DNA from: JAEZPW01 sp035629075
GTDB taxonomy: Bacteria; Acidobacteriota; Terriglobia; Terriglobales; Acidobacteriaceae
Length of the DNA stretch: 64,000 nucleotides
Assembly: GCA_035629075.1 (NCBI GenBank)
Contig: DASPIK010000080.1
Span: 62,001-126,000 of the forward strand
Direction of reading: 5' to 3'
Position numbers and translations under genes: made by a program. Under the pieces are notes generated by a model that saw nothing but the letters and a program-made list of their open reading frames with translations, did not search any database and was not told where the DNA came from. Position 1 is the first letter of the stretch. Every line of letters starts with the position of its first letter. Shown here piece by piece: positions 16,214-25,309 of the stretch.

Positions 16214-18784
16214 ATGCCCGAATACTGTGATGTGGCGGTTCCAGGACCGCTGGAAGGCACGTTTACTTATCGGCTGAACGGGACGATTCCGGCTGTGGGG
16301 GCACGTGTGCTTGTGCCATTTCGTGACAAGAGGCTGTCGGGCATCGTGACGCGGGTGCATGACGAGCCGCCATCAATGCAGGCTCGCCACCTGTTGAACG
16401 TACTGGATGCGGTTCCGGTGCTGGATGAGCACCTGCTTAAGTTGGGCGAGTGGATTGCGCGGTACTACGTCGCGCCCATTGGCGAGGTGTACCGGACGAT
16501 GCTGCCGCTGATGGCGGAGTTCAGGCGTGTTGTCGGGTACTCGATCACGGATGCAGGGCTTGCGTTGGTGCAGCAGGAGTCGCTGATCGGCGCGGGCATA
16601 ATGTTGGACGAGAGGGCTGAGCTTACCGCACCGTCAACTTCCGGGAAAAGGGCGGCACCCCTCGTGTTGGCGGTTCTGAAGTATCTGCTGGAAACCGACG
16701 TGGCGCGCGAGGCCACAGTGCGGTCGGCTACCGGAGCAACGAAGGAAGTGTTGAACAGCCTGTTGCGCAAGAAGTGGATCGCTCGGAAGGACCTCTCTGC
16801 GGTGCGCGATGCTATCCGGGTTATGAAGATGGCGGTGCTGGTGGACGAGGCGGAGGGGATAGGGATCCCTCGCGTCGCTCGGGATGACGAAAGCAAAGAA
16901 AGGCCAGCAGCAAAGGTAGCAGCAAAGCCTCATTCGGAGAATGTGGCAAAGCTGAACGCGAATCAACGGACGATTGTGGAGGCGCTAAAAGCCGGTGGCG
17001 GGCGAATGTCCGTGGAGCAACTACGCCTTCTGCGAAACGAGGCGGGTGAGGTCGCTCCCAGAACGACTCTGCAAACGCTGGTGAATCGCGGATTGGTGAG
17101 GATCGAGGAGGAGCCGGCCGGATTTGCGGTGTCTGCATTCAAGACGAAGTCGCCGCTGGACTTCATCTTCAACGGCGCTCAGAAGAAAGCGTTACAGCAG
17201 ATCAACGAGGCCGTGGCCGCGGGCAGGTTTTCTCCAGCGTTACTGCATGGTGTGACGGGTTCGGGGAAGACGGCGGTCTACCTGGCCGCGATGCGCGAGG
17301 TGCAGAAACAGGGGAAGGGCGCGATCCTGCTAGTGCCGGAGATCGGCCTTACTCCGGCGGCGGCTGCGCAGGTGCAGGCGGTTTTTGGTGACGATGTCGC
17401 AATCCTGCATTCGTCGTTGAGCGATGATGAGCGCGCCGAGCAGTGGCACAGGATCAGGCGAGGCGAAGCGAAAGTTGTGGTGGGTACGCGGTCGGCGATC
17501 TTCGCGCCTGTCCACGATTTGGCGCTGATCATCGTGGACGAAGAGCACGATCACTCGTACAAGCAGGAAGAGACGCCGCGCTACCACGCGCGCGATGTGG
17601 CGGTGGTTCGGGCGAAGATGCGTGAAGCAGCCGTAGTGCTGGGATCTGCGACTCCTTCGTTGGAGTCGTACTTCAATGCGCAGAAGAAGAGATATTCGCT
17701 TATCGAACTGCCGGACCGCGTAGAAAGGCGTCCGTTGCCCGAAGTCGAGTTGGTCGACATGAAGGCGGAGTACCAGGAGACGGGCAAGGAACAGGCAATC
17801 TCACGGCGGCTGGCGGAAGAGATCGGGCAGAGACTTGAGCGCAAGGAGCAGGTCATGGTTCTGCTGAACCGGCGCGGGTTCTCGGCGTTTGTGATGTGCA
17901 GGACGTGCGGCGAGACGATTCAATGCCGCAATTGTGCGATCTCGATGACGCACCACAAGAAGACGCACCGGATGGAATGCCATTACTGCGGCTATGTGAC
18001 GCCGATTCCGCAGAAATGCCCGAAGTGCCACAGCGAGTACATAAACTTCCTCGGAACGGGTTCGGAAAAATTGGAAGACCTGTTGCACGCCATGTTCCCG
18101 CAGGCGCGCATCGGCAGACTGGATCGCGACACCGTGAAAGGTCGCCATGATTTTGAGCGCGTGCTGAACCAGTTGAACGCCGGCGAACTGGACATGCTGG
18201 TGGGCACGCAGATGATTGCGAAGGGGCACGATGTGCACGGAGTGACGCTGGTTGGCGTAGTGGGTGCAGATACCGCGTTGAGCCAACCGGATTTTCGCGC
18301 AGCCGAGCGCACCTTCCAGTTGCTCACACAGGTGGCAGGGCGCGCGGGCAGGGGATCATCGCCAGGCAAAGTTGTCCTGCAAACGTATTTCCCCGAGCAC
18401 TATGCCGTCCAGTATGCAGCGCATCATGACTTCAACGGCTTTTACGATAAGGAGCTTCGGTATCGAAGCTGGATGCAGTATCCGCCATTCACGGCGTTAG
18501 CCAATGTGCTGATCCGTAGCGACAAACTTGAAGAAGCCCTGAAGTACTCGGGCGCGCTGGGGCAGTGGTTTCAAAACACTCGACACGAGGGCGTTCGAGT
18601 GATGGGGCCGGCTGCGGCTCCGATCGTGCGGCTGAAAAATGACTACCGTTACCACATCATCTTGAAGTCGGCGAGTCGCGAGAAGTTGAATGCGCTGGTT
18701 AGATCAATGCTCCAGCTTGCGACGGAGCAAAAAATCCCGCGTACTAGTGTGATCGTTGACGTGGATGCACTGAGTCTGACGTAG
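16214..18784 (+). CDS. priA: Primosomal helicase PriA (replication restart)
   Basis: PriA recognises stalled forks and reloads the replisome. The 856-aa product has the N-terminal DNA-binding domain (about 1-100: YCDVAVPGPLEGTFTYRL, GARVLVPFRDKRLSGIV), a long winged-helix region (about 110-320), Walker A GVTGSGKTA near 345, DEEH box (IIVDEEHDHSYKQEE), and the zinc-binding insertion CRTCGETIQCRNC ... CHYCGY ... CPKCHSE. Helicase motif V/VI: GTQMIAKGHDVHGVTLVGVVGADT and QVAGRAGRG. The linker is longer than in E. coli (732 aa) but like other large PriA proteins. The ATG at 16214 starts the conserved sequence; convergent with the next gene, nine bases apart. Confidence 0.96.
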   Translation: MPEYCDVAVPGPLEGTFTYRLNGTIPAVGARVLVPFRDKRLSGIVTRVHDEPPSMQARHLLNVLDAVPVLDEHLLKLGEWIARYYVAPIGEVYRTMLPLMAEFRRVVGYSITDAGLALVQQESLIGAGIMLDERAELTAPSTSGKRAAPLVLAVLKYLLETDVAREATVRSATGATKEVLNSLLRKKWIARKDLSAVRDAIRVMKMAVLVDEAEGIGIPRVARDDESKERPAAKVAAKPHSENVAKLNANQRTIVEALKAGGGRMSVEQLRLLRNEAGEVAPRTTLQTLVNRGLVRIEEEPAGFAVSAFKTKSPLDFIFNGAQKKALQQINEAVAAGRFSPALLHGVTGSGKTAVYLAAMREVQKQGKGAILLVPEIGLTPAAAAQVQAVFGDDVAILHSSLSDDERAEQWHRIRRGEAKVVVGTRSAIFAPVHDLALIIVDEEHDHSYKQEETPRYHARDVAVVRAKMREAAVVLGSATPSLESYFNAQKKRYSLIELPDRVERRPLPEVELVDMKAEYQETGKEQAISRRLAEEIGQRLERKEQVMVLLNRRGFSAFVMCRTCGETIQCRNCAISMTHHKKTHRMECHYCGYVTPIPQKCPKCHSEYINFLGTGSEKLEDLLHAMFPQARIGRLDRDTVKGRHDFERVLNQLNAGELDMLVGTQMIAKGHDVHGVTLVGVVGADTALSQPDFRAAERTFQLLTQVAGRAGRGSSPGKVVLQTYFPEHYAVQYAAHHDFNGFYDKELRYRSWMQYPPFTALANVLIRSDKLEEALKYSGALGQWFQNTRHEGVRVMGPAAAPIVRLKNDYRYHIILKSASREKLNALVRSMLQLATEQKIPRTSVIVDVDALSLT

Positions 18785-18792
18785 ACGGCGGC

Positions 18793-19797
18793 CTACCTGG
18801 AAGAAATTCCGAACAACGTGGCTTTCAGACCGGCGCCTGGGAACGGCTCCGGCACGAACGTCAGGATTAACAAAACTAGTCCAACCAAGGCGAGCCAGCG
18901 CCGATTGTTTGGGAGATGTGGCCAAGGTGCGACCTGCGGATGGCGCATACCGCTTGCCGTCAGCAACATTGCCCATATCGCCCATCCGTACCAAAACCAG
19001 GCGAGAACAATGAGCACAGCTATCGTTGTGCGCGAGATCCAGCGGTGCCGGTGAGGGGTGAGCGCGTACACGATGTGTCCGCCGTCTAGCTGACCACCTG
19101 GCAGCAAATTCAGGGCTGTCGCAAACATTCCAACCCAGGCGGCCACCGCAGTGGGGTGCAGGGTCAGTAGGTCAATGGGAGCGTGCGGAGCCAACTGAAG
19201 CGCTGCAAGACAACTGTGAACCAATGAAAACACGAGCGGCAAACCGAAATCGCGATAGGCGGAAGCATCGGCGATGGGCTTTGAGAGCGGCAGCGCGAAC
19301 ACCAGAGTAGTTGTCGCTGCGACGAATCCTGCGACTGGGCCGGCGAGACCGATATCGAACAGTTCTGAACGTGAGCGGATCGGCGACTTAATCCGGATGA
19401 ACGCGCCGAGAGTACCAATGAGAGTCGGAGCCGGAATAAAAAACGGCAGCGTTGCGCTGACGCCATAACGGACACAGAAGAAGTAGTGTCCCATCTCGTG
19501 CGCCAACAGAATCATCATCAGGGTCAGCGCAAAAGGTATGCCCATCAGCAGGTTGGCGTCCTGAAGTGCCCACTTGACGGGGAAGATGGACAGAGCTCCT
19601 CCGTCCATCGAAAACGCCGGTACGTTATGCAGAAAGTTGTATTGGAGCCGGGCACCCATCACCAACGTTGTGAACGTAGTTGCGGCCAGCAGCAGGACGT
19701 GAAGCCAGTATCGATGTTGTGTTCGCGAGACTACGATTACCTCGACAGGCCGGTACAGGTCGTAGGCGGGATTCACTGGCGGTGTCGAGTCAGACAT
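18793..19797 (-). CDS. Site-2-type membrane metalloprotease (peptidase M50)
   Basis: A polytopic inner-membrane protein (about 334 aa) with the S2P zinc motif LLAHEMGHYF in one helix and the second ligand motif NLLPGGQLDGGH near residue 235, plus GLAGPVAGF between them. Family members cleave membrane-embedded substrates such as anti-sigma factors. At least six hydrophobic helices are visible. I prefer ATG 19797 (MSDSTPP); a GTG at 19854 would add 19 residues, and neither has a clear Shine-Dalgarno. It converges with priA. The substrate is unknown; no anti-sigma gene lies beside it. Confidence 0.87.
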   Translation of the reverse strand: MSDSTPPVNPAYDLYRPVEVIVVSRTQHRYWLHVLLLAATTFTTLVMGARLQYNFLHNVPAFSMDGGALSIFPVKWALQDANLLMGIPFALTLMMILLAHEMGHYFFCVRYGVSATLPFFIPAPTLIGTLGAFIRIKSPIRSRSELFDIGLAGPVAGFVAATTTLVFALPLSKPIADASAYRDFGLPLVFSLVHSCLAALQLAPHAPIDLLTLHPTAVAAWVGMFATALNLLPGGQLDGGHIVYALTPHRHRWISRTTIAVLIVLAWFWYGWAIWAMLLTASGMRHPQVAPWPHLPNNRRWLALVGLVLLILTFVPEPFPGAGLKATLFGISSR

Positions 19798-19966
19798 CTT
19801 TAAAATCTGATGATAGGCGACGCGGCTATGCCGCAAAAAGGGCGCATTCGCCACTTGAACCGGTGTTCTGCGCTGCTATGGTTATAGATGCAGTCGCGTT
19901 CGCGATTGCACCTAGATCCTGCAAGAGGCTGATTCAACTGCCTGTTGCAGACGGGGGCGCTGTTCG

Positions 19967-20236
19967 CTAGTCGATGGACTGCAGTTCCTTCCCCGGCTTG
20001 AATCTCACTGCTTTGCCTGGAGGGATGTTGACCTCCGCGCCAGTCCGCGGGTTGCGTCCAATGCCGGTCTTGCGCGGGCGGACGTTGAAAACGCCGAAGC
20101 CGCGGAGCTCAATACGGTCGCCGCGCGCGAGGGCCTTTTTCATCGTGTCGAAAACGGCTTCGACCGCCAACTCGGCTTTCGTCTTGGTGATGCCGGTCTT
20201 GTTGACCACTTCGTTGATGATGTCGAGCTTAATCAC
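19967..20236 (-). CDS. hup: HU/IHF family DNA-binding protein
   Basis: An 89-residue histone-like protein. The helical N-terminus (MIKLDIINEVVNKTGITKTKAELAVEAVFDTMKKAL) is followed by the beta-arm DNA-binding segment GFGVFNVRPRKTGIGRNPRTGAEVNIP and the C-terminal VRFKPGKEL. It bends DNA as a homodimer or heterodimer. The start is GTG 20236 with GGAG six bases upstream. A strong sigma-70 promoter lies about 75-105 bases upstream. HU versus IHF cannot be settled from sequence alone; hup is used as a family symbol. Confidence 0.93.
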   Translation of the reverse strand: MIKLDIINEVVNKTGITKTKAELAVEAVFDTMKKALARGDRIELRGFGVFNVRPRKTGIGRNPRTGAEVNIPPGKAVRFKPGKELQSID

Positions 20237-20312
20237 GTGCGGCTCCGATTTCGAATTCGGCCCCTTTGTCGCAGCCTGCGCAGGAGCCGGTGAAACTCAC
20301 GGTAAAGCGCTG

Positions 20313-20341
20313 ATAATAAAGACAGAATGCAGGATTGTCAA
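20313..20341 (-). promoter_or_regulatory. Sigma-70 promoter of the HU gene
   Basis: Read on the minus strand: TTGACA (20341-20336), 17-base spacer, TATTAT (20318-20313). The -35 is a perfect consensus and the -10 matches five of six. Transcription would start near 20306 and leave a leader of about 70 bases before the GTG at 20236. The promoter lies downstream of the hfq terminator, so HU is likely transcribed on its own. Confidence 0.75.
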
Positions 20342-20418
20342 CGGCAGTTCGGATTCGAGAGAGACACTCGCTTCAGGGAGGGAGCATAAGCGAGACGTTG
20401 TGGCGTGCGACAACACGA

Positions 20419-20444
20419 AAAAAGGGCGACTAGGCGCCCTTTTT
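20419..20444 (-). terminator. Rho-independent terminator after hfq
   Basis: On the minus strand AAAAAGGGCG (20444-20435), a six-base loop, then CGCCCTTTTT (20428-20419) continuing into one more T. A GC stem with flanking A and T tracts 24 bases past the hfq stop (20468) is a classic intrinsic terminator. Because the A tract is symmetrical it could also work in the other direction. Confidence 0.85.
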
Positions 20445-20467
20445 CGATTTTGAAGATTGTATGAGTG

Positions 20468-20881
20468 CTAGCGGAGTTCCGCTTCTTTGTACATGTACTT
20501 GATGCTGGGTTTATATATCAGCAGGTTAGACGCGCCATTTCGATTGACCTTGATGCAATTGCGGTCATACCACTCGATTACGCCGCGTATCTCTTCGCCG
20601 TCCTGCAAGACCACGACCATGGGAGTCTTGGCCTGCATTTGCTTCTGATAGTAGAAATTCTCCGCGTGTGTTTGCTCCGGCGGAGCGGACTTTCTAGCAG
20701 CAGCACCGCCCAGATTCGCAGCAGAACGGTCTGCACGTTCACGCCTCTCGATCATGGCGTGTTCGTTGCGTAGGTGATCGGCTCTGTTGAGCGTGGGACG
20801 GATAAGTTTCCTGCTGGTGAATCCTTCGGACTCACGTTCAGGTGCCCGGCCTACCGCGGTGGAATCCATTCCATCCTTCAT
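20468..20881 (-). CDS. hfq: Hfq-like RNA chaperone with a long N-terminal extension
   Basis: The last ~65 residues (about 72-137) fit the Hfq Sm fold: AENFYYQKQMQAKTPMVVVLQDGEEIRGVIEWYDRNCIKVNRN, then LLIYKPSIKYMYKEAE, where YKPS stands in for the usual YKHA Sm2 motif. Hfq rings bind A-rich and U-rich RNA and pair sRNAs with mRNAs. Unusually, about 70 charged residues precede the Sm domain, whereas typical Hfq has almost none. I favour ATG 20881 because GAGGAGG lies 11 bases upstream; a GTG at 20917 is an alternative. Divergence of the Sm2 motif may alter RNA preference. A terminator follows and a promoter was not identified. Confidence 0.82.
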   Translation of the reverse strand: MKDGMDSTAVGRAPERESEGFTSRKLIRPTLNRADHLRNEHAMIERRERADRSAANLGGAAARKSAPPEQTHAENFYYQKQMQAKTPMVVVLQDGEEIRGVIEWYDRNCIKVNRNGASNLLIYKPSIKYMYKEAELR

Positions 20882-21136
20882 GTCTGGTACCGCCTCCTCG
20901 CGAACCAGTTCGGTCACCGCCTGGGTGCTCGCTAAACGCGCGTTTGCATATCGAAGCCGCCTTGACTGCCAAACGCACTACTGTTTACACGATTAAACCC
21001 AGAATGGTTCAGAGGTGTGAACTTGCGTTTACCGTATCACAGCAGAAGGTCGGTGACAATCCTAAGTGAAACACTGAGAACAACATCAGGTTCAAAAAGG
21101 CACAGCACGGGAATCTTTTTTTTCGCCGAGAACGTG

Positions 21137-22231
21137 TTAATCGCGATTGAGGGAAGCGGCGAAGGCGTCCAGCGAAAGAGAGCGCAAGAGGTTTCGGCGC
21201 ATTCCGGATTCGACCTCGCCCAGGCGCTCCGAGGCGGCACTGATCCAAGGGAAGTCGATCAGATCGGCAAGCCTCTTCAGTTCAGACAAAATATCGGGGT
21301 TGCGGACCATGTCAGGCGTGTTCGAATTAACGAACAGCATGTCTTCGAGCAGCCAGTACAAGGTTCGGATAAGCTGCTCGGTTTTGCTCCGCCCCTCAGC
21401 TCCGGCGCGATAGCTCTCTGTGGTCTTAAAAAGCGCCGAATGGTCCTGGGCATCGATCGCAGCGTGGAGGAGAACGAGCGCGTCCTTCCGGGCTGCGGTG
21501 TAGGCTGCGAGGTCGAAGCCGGCAGCGCTCCCCACCGCTCCTCCGGAGATGCGGGCAGCAAGCTGGCGCTGGGCCATGTTCCACTCCGGATGGAATTTCG
21601 CAACGATTCGCTCGATTTCCTGGGGCTTCAAAGGTGCGAGAGCAAAGCTAATGCATCTTGACCGAATCGTGGTCAGGAGTTCTCCGGGGTTCTCGGTCAG
21701 TAGGAAGATGGTTGCGAACTCAGGCGGCTCTTCGAGAACTTTCAACAGCGAATTCGCGGCTTCCTTCATGAATGCCGAGTCGGTGAAGATGTAGACGCGG
21801 CGCGCGCCTTTTTCCGGCATGTGGTAAACGGTCTCGATCACATGCCGTACCTGGTCCACCTTGATCATCATCTGGGGTGGATCCGGCGGAATTACAAGTA
21901 CTTCAGGGTGAGTCTGAATGAAGATGTGGGTTTCTTTCTTGTCTACCTCACGCAGAGCATCTCGGGCGTCGACCGCTTCTGCAAACCGCGCGTCCATGTC
22001 ATCTGCCTGCGCGATTCGCTGGCAGTTTTCACAAGCACCGCAGAAGTCGGGCAAGCCCGCTTGCGGCGGGTTAAGGCAATTCATCGCCTTGGCGAGCATC
22101 TGCGCAAGCGTGTACTTTCCGGCTCCACATGGCCCTGAGAGAATGATCGCGTGGGGAAAACGGTCACGAGCCAGCATCTCGCGCAGGCGATCCACAACGT
22201 TCCGGTTTCCGTGAAATGCGTCGAAGCTCAT
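21137..22231 (-). CDS. holB: DNA polymerase III delta-prime subunit
   Basis: HolB is part of the clamp-loader. The 364-residue product begins MSFDAFHGNRNVVDRLREMLARDRFPHAIILSGPCGAGKYTLAQMLAKAMNC, followed by the zinc module CGACENCQRI, KVDQVRHVIETVYHMPEKGARRVYIFTDSAFMKEAANSLLKVLEEPP (a delta-prime hallmark) and TIRSRC (arginine-finger SRC motif). The P-loop GPCGAGKYT lacks Ser/Thr directly after Lys, which is acceptable in this subunit. A ~30-residue insertion after the zinc module (MDARFAEAVDARDALREVDKKE) is atypical. tmk lies upstream with the same orientation, a common pairing. Confidence 0.9.
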   Translation of the reverse strand: MSFDAFHGNRNVVDRLREMLARDRFPHAIILSGPCGAGKYTLAQMLAKAMNCLNPPQAGLPDFCGACENCQRIAQADDMDARFAEAVDARDALREVDKKETHIFIQTHPEVLVIPPDPPQMMIKVDQVRHVIETVYHMPEKGARRVYIFTDSAFMKEAANSLLKVLEEPPEFATIFLLTENPGELLTTIRSRCISFALAPLKPQEIERIVAKFHPEWNMAQRQLAARISGGAVGSAAGFDLAAYTAARKDALVLLHAAIDAQDHSALFKTTESYRAGAEGRSKTEQLIRTLYWLLEDMLFVNSNTPDMVRNPDILSELKRLADLIDFPWISAASERLGEVESGMRRNLLRSLSLDAFAASLNRD

Positions 22232-22360
22232 TGCTCGGCACTCAGCGCAGTATCAACAGCGCGTTCGATCGTTCAAGGCTGAAGTATGTACAGCTTACCA
22301 GATAGAGGGGAGGAGGGTTCTCCGGCAGAGGCTCGAATTCTATGTCGATTTAGTTTCGCC

Positions 22361-23029
22361 TCAGGAAGTGATCAATCGACGGTGTACTTCGGCAAAGATC
22401 TCTTTTTCGACCACGTCCGCTGGGCGACGGGCATCGACCACGAAGACCCGCTGAGAGTCGCGGCGAGCGATCGCGAGGTAAGCGCTGTATACGCGCTCAA
22501 AGAAGGCTCGGCTCTCCTGTTCGAAGCGATTCTCGTCTGGCTCGTTTGAGTTCGCCGCCTGTTGGTTGCGGCGGCGTGCGCGATTAACGCTGTGCGCAAC
22601 GTCGGAATCCATGAAAATCGTCATGTCCGGCTGCAGCCCTCGACACAAAACGCGATGGAGGTCGAGGATGGGTTCGTTGCCGAGTTGACGGCCGCCTCCC
22701 TGATATGCCTCTGACGAATCCGTAAACCTGTCGCACAACACCCATTTGCCGCTCTCAAGCGCGGGAAGTACAAGCTCATCAATCTGTTGTGCACGCGAAG
22801 CGAACATCAACGCGAGCTCTGCCCACGGAGAAAGTCCGCGCGTCCGGGAATCAAGCAGCACCGCTCGAATTCTCTCTCCGATAGGAGTGCCGCCGGGCTC
22901 GCGTGTCACGACCACATCCAGGCCTTCTCGCCGAAGCGAATCAGCAAGACGGTTCAACTGCGTACTCTTCCCGCAGCCATCCAGTCCTTCGATGGTGATG
23001 AATCGTCCTCGTTTGAACCGATCTGTCAC
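22361..23029 (-). CDS. tmk: Thymidylate kinase
   Basis: Tmk converts dTMP to dTDP. From GTG 23029 the protein is 222 aa: FITIEGLDGCGKST P-loop (residues 10-23), the REPGGTPIGERIR motif, the DRFTDSSEAYQGGGR motif that contacts the substrate, and QPDMTIFMDSDV. The frame stays open far upstream to 23374, but that region has no family similarity; the GTG at 23029 gives normal length. No clear Shine-Dalgarno precedes it. A short Lys/Asn/Glu-rich insertion (RRRNQQAANSNEPDENRFEQE) sits where the LID region is expected. It is followed by holB. Confidence 0.92.
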   Translation of the reverse strand: MTDRFKRGRFITIEGLDGCGKSTQLNRLADSLRREGLDVVVTREPGGTPIGERIRAVLLDSRTRGLSPWAELALMFASRAQQIDELVLPALESGKWVLCDRFTDSSEAYQGGGRQLGNEPILDLHRVLCRGLQPDMTIFMDSDVAHSVNRARRRNQQAANSNEPDENRFEQESRAFFERVYSAYLAIARRDSQRVFVVDARRPADVVEKEIFAEVHRRLITS

Positions 23030-23287
23030 GGCAGAATCATAGCAGGAGAGAAGAAAAGTGCGATCCAATTCCCAGCCTAGCCATGCCACGCGATGGCCGA
23101 GGAATCGGCAATAGCTTACAAAGATGTGCAACGATCTGCACTGGCTCACAGCAGGGGTGTCACACAGCCACGGTGAAAGTTGCTCACTGGCAGGCACTTG
23201 CATTCGCTCCCTCGTTCGGAGTAGTGGCACTCTGAATGCCGTGCTCTTCTCGGGGAACTCGGGTGAGGCTCGAGTGGGGAGGCGTCT

Positions 23288-24451
23288 GTGGATGGCCATA
23301 GAGAGAACAATTCGCCAAATGACGGTGCTTTGGGCGACCTGCTGAAGTCTCGGATGGAGGCGTTTCGCCCTCATGCAGATCCTGCCGAGCAGGCGAGCAT
23401 CGTGTGTACTGAATGCGGCAGCCCTCTTTCGGAAAACACTCAGTTCTGCTGGATGTGCGGTGCGATACGGGAAGGATCGAAAACGACTTCGGCGGTAGAG
23501 CCGCGATCTGCCCCTACGACTGGCACGGCAGAGATTTCCGTAGCTCCACAGCAGAGTTCTCGGGTGTTCCCCACCGCGACTGAACCGCCGGAGTACGCAA
23601 TACCCTCAAGTGTTGAGCCGGAGTTGTTCAGCCAGATCTATGGACGAGACCGACAAGCGAAGCAGTCCGAGGAAGACGAACGCGACGAAGAAGAGCGAGA
23701 CAAGAAGTTCGATTACAGGCTGGTCGCAGTGCCGCTCCTGCTGGCTGTCATCGTGTTTCTCGCTTACCAGCAGCGCAACACGGCTACGAACTTCTTTGCC
23801 ATGCTGAAGAAAGCCGTCTCGGACCAGATAGCGCAGCTCTGGCCTGCTGACGATGCGAAGCAGGAGCCGACGCGGACAGCGAACGCGACGCCCCGGAATG
23901 CGAGTTCACGTAAGCGCACCTCAGCTAAACCGAGTCCCTCTCGACCTTCAGCTTCCGCGCAAACGGCTCATGTGAGCACTTCAAGCATTTTCCCTCTGAC
24001 GGTCAAAGTTGAAGGGCAGCCGGGACCGAGAATCGCCCCTGTGTTCGCGCGTGTGGCTCAGCCCTGGCCAGCTCAGCCGGCGGTGGGCGTTGCGATTACC
24101 GGAAGACCTTTCTCAGCGGCCCCGCCCGTTTCGCCTATGAGAGTACAAGTTGCGCCAACCGAGTCGCTGTCGCTGCTGATAAGGCAAATCCCACCGACCT
24201 ACCCCCCAGCAGCACGCGAGGCTGGAATTCAAGGGGCGGTGGTACTCAATGTAGTGATCCGGAGCGACGGCAACATCGGAGACGTTTCTCTGGTTAGCGG
24301 TCACCCGCTTCTAGTCGAGGCGGCGGTCGAAGCCGTTAAGCAATGGGCGTACAGGCCCTACTACCGGGATGGACAGCCCATGGAGGTGGAGACCCTCGTT
24401 GTTGTCGAGTTTACTCTGGCGCCTGAGCGTGCTGCGAGTGGCAGATTTTAG
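23288..24451 (+). CDS. Zinc-ribbon, single-span membrane protein with TonB C-terminal domain
   Basis: A 387-aa protein with three parts: a zinc ribbon near residues 40-58 (CTECGSPLSENTQFCWMCG), a transmembrane helix at about 148-163 (LVAVPLLLAVIVFLAY) after a very acidic stretch, and a TonB_C domain at about 290-380 (IPPTYPPAAREAGIQGAVVLNVVIRSDGNIGDVSLVSGHPLLVEAAVEAVKQWAYRPYYRDGQPM). A Pro/Ser/Thr-rich linker of some 120 residues spans the periplasm. TonB C-terminal domains transmit energy to outer-membrane receptors. GTG 23288 is chosen because GGGGAGG lies seven bases upstream. A cytosolic zinc ribbon fused to a TonB domain is unusual compared with classical TonB. Confidence 0.85.
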   Translation: MDGHRENNSPNDGALGDLLKSRMEAFRPHADPAEQASIVCTECGSPLSENTQFCWMCGAIREGSKTTSAVEPRSAPTTGTAEISVAPQQSSRVFPTATEPPEYAIPSSVEPELFSQIYGRDRQAKQSEEDERDEEERDKKFDYRLVAVPLLLAVIVFLAYQQRNTATNFFAMLKKAVSDQIAQLWPADDAKQEPTRTANATPRNASSRKRTSAKPSPSRPSASAQTAHVSTSSIFPLTVKVEGQPGPRIAPVFARVAQPWPAQPAVGVAITGRPFSAAPPVSPMRVQVAPTESLSLLIRQIPPTYPPAAREAGIQGAVVLNVVIRSDGNIGDVSLVSGHPLLVEAAVEAVKQWAYRPYYRDGQPMEVETLVVVEFTLAPERAASGRF

Positions 24452-25191
24452 TCATCGACGACTCCGGCAAACAAGTCAGTCTCAATTTCAACTTTCGAAA
24501 GCGTGATGCTGGCCGCGAGGTGAAATAGTTCATGACCACCTCGCTGCTTCACTGCATTCTCAAACACCGGGAAAAGTGGTGCCTGTGTCTTGTGCGCTCG
24601 GAATGCCTCGACCTTGCGATCGAAGTAGCGGCTGATTTCGATGAGAGCCGATGCCGGAGCCAGAGCGACCGGTTGACGGTCGGGCAAGGTGAAGGCCGCT
24701 GTAGCGTAGTAGAGTTTCTGCGCTCGATACGTGTGCAGACCGTCGCTGAGTTGCTCGACGAAGCGATTGCTCCTGGCCGCCCATTGAAATGCAAGGGTCG
24801 TGAATAAGCCGGCCATGGAATGATCAGGATGTGCTGTGATCGCGCCTTCCGGTCCGAAAGTCATAACGACGTGGGGCCGGATCTCGCGAATACGGCGCAC
24901 GAGGTCTGCGGTGACCGAGTAGAAATCAGCACGATCTAACGCTCCGTCGTCATAGTCCAGCACCTCTGCACGGAGAACCCCGAGTATCCGGCACGACTCA
25001 GCGAATTCTCTCCGACGAGCGGTGGCGAGTTCGTGGTCAGATCTCGTGTTCCCCCGGTGTGTGGCAGCCTGACCCGGAGTGAGGCATATAACGTGGGTCT
25101 CGACTCCCCGGTCTCTATAAAGCAGAAGTGAGCCGCCGAAACCTCCAGCTTCGTCGTCGGGATGTGCAGTGACACAGAGCAGGCGCAACAT
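24448..25191 (-). CDS. PIG-L family N-acetylglucosaminyl deacetylase-like hydrolase
   Basis: A 247-residue LmbE/PIG-L-type zinc hydrolase. The zinc motif AHPDDE is at residues 9-14 and the third ligand region reads AITAHPDHSMAGLFTTLAF. Members deacetylate GlcNAc-containing small molecules, including the bacillithiol precursor (BshB) and mycothiol precursor (MshB). Which substrate is used here cannot be told; no bshA or bshC is in the window. The start ATG has GAGG seven bases upstream. The 3' end overlaps that of the TonB-domain gene by four bases in convergent orientation. Confidence 0.85.
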   Translation of the reverse strand: MLRLLCVTAHPDDEAGGFGGSLLLYRDRGVETHVICLTPGQAATHRGNTRSDHELATARRREFAESCRILGVLRAEVLDYDDGALDRADFYSVTADLVRRIREIRPHVVMTFGPEGAITAHPDHSMAGLFTTLAFQWAARSNRFVEQLSDGLHTYRAQKLYYATAAFTLPDRQPVALAPASALIEISRYFDRKVEAFRAHKTQAPLFPVFENAVKQRGGHELFHLAASITLSKVEIETDLFAGVVDD

Positions 25192-25309
25192 TCTTTCCTC
25201 GGTCTGACACTCAGCCTCGCGCTATGGAGCATCGCGTGCTGTAGCCATCATGCATCAAAGTAGCGCAGAATCTCCACCCCCGGCACAACGTCGACAAGCG
25301 CGGGCTCCT

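Noticed and set aside
22025..22075. GCAAGCCCGCTTGCGGG palindrome as a REP copy
   Set aside because: It lies inside the holB coding sequence within the zinc-module region and is explained by coding.
23030..23374. Long N-terminal extension of thymidylate kinase
   Set aside because: The extra 115 residues have no family similarity and the GTG at 23029 gives the normal length.
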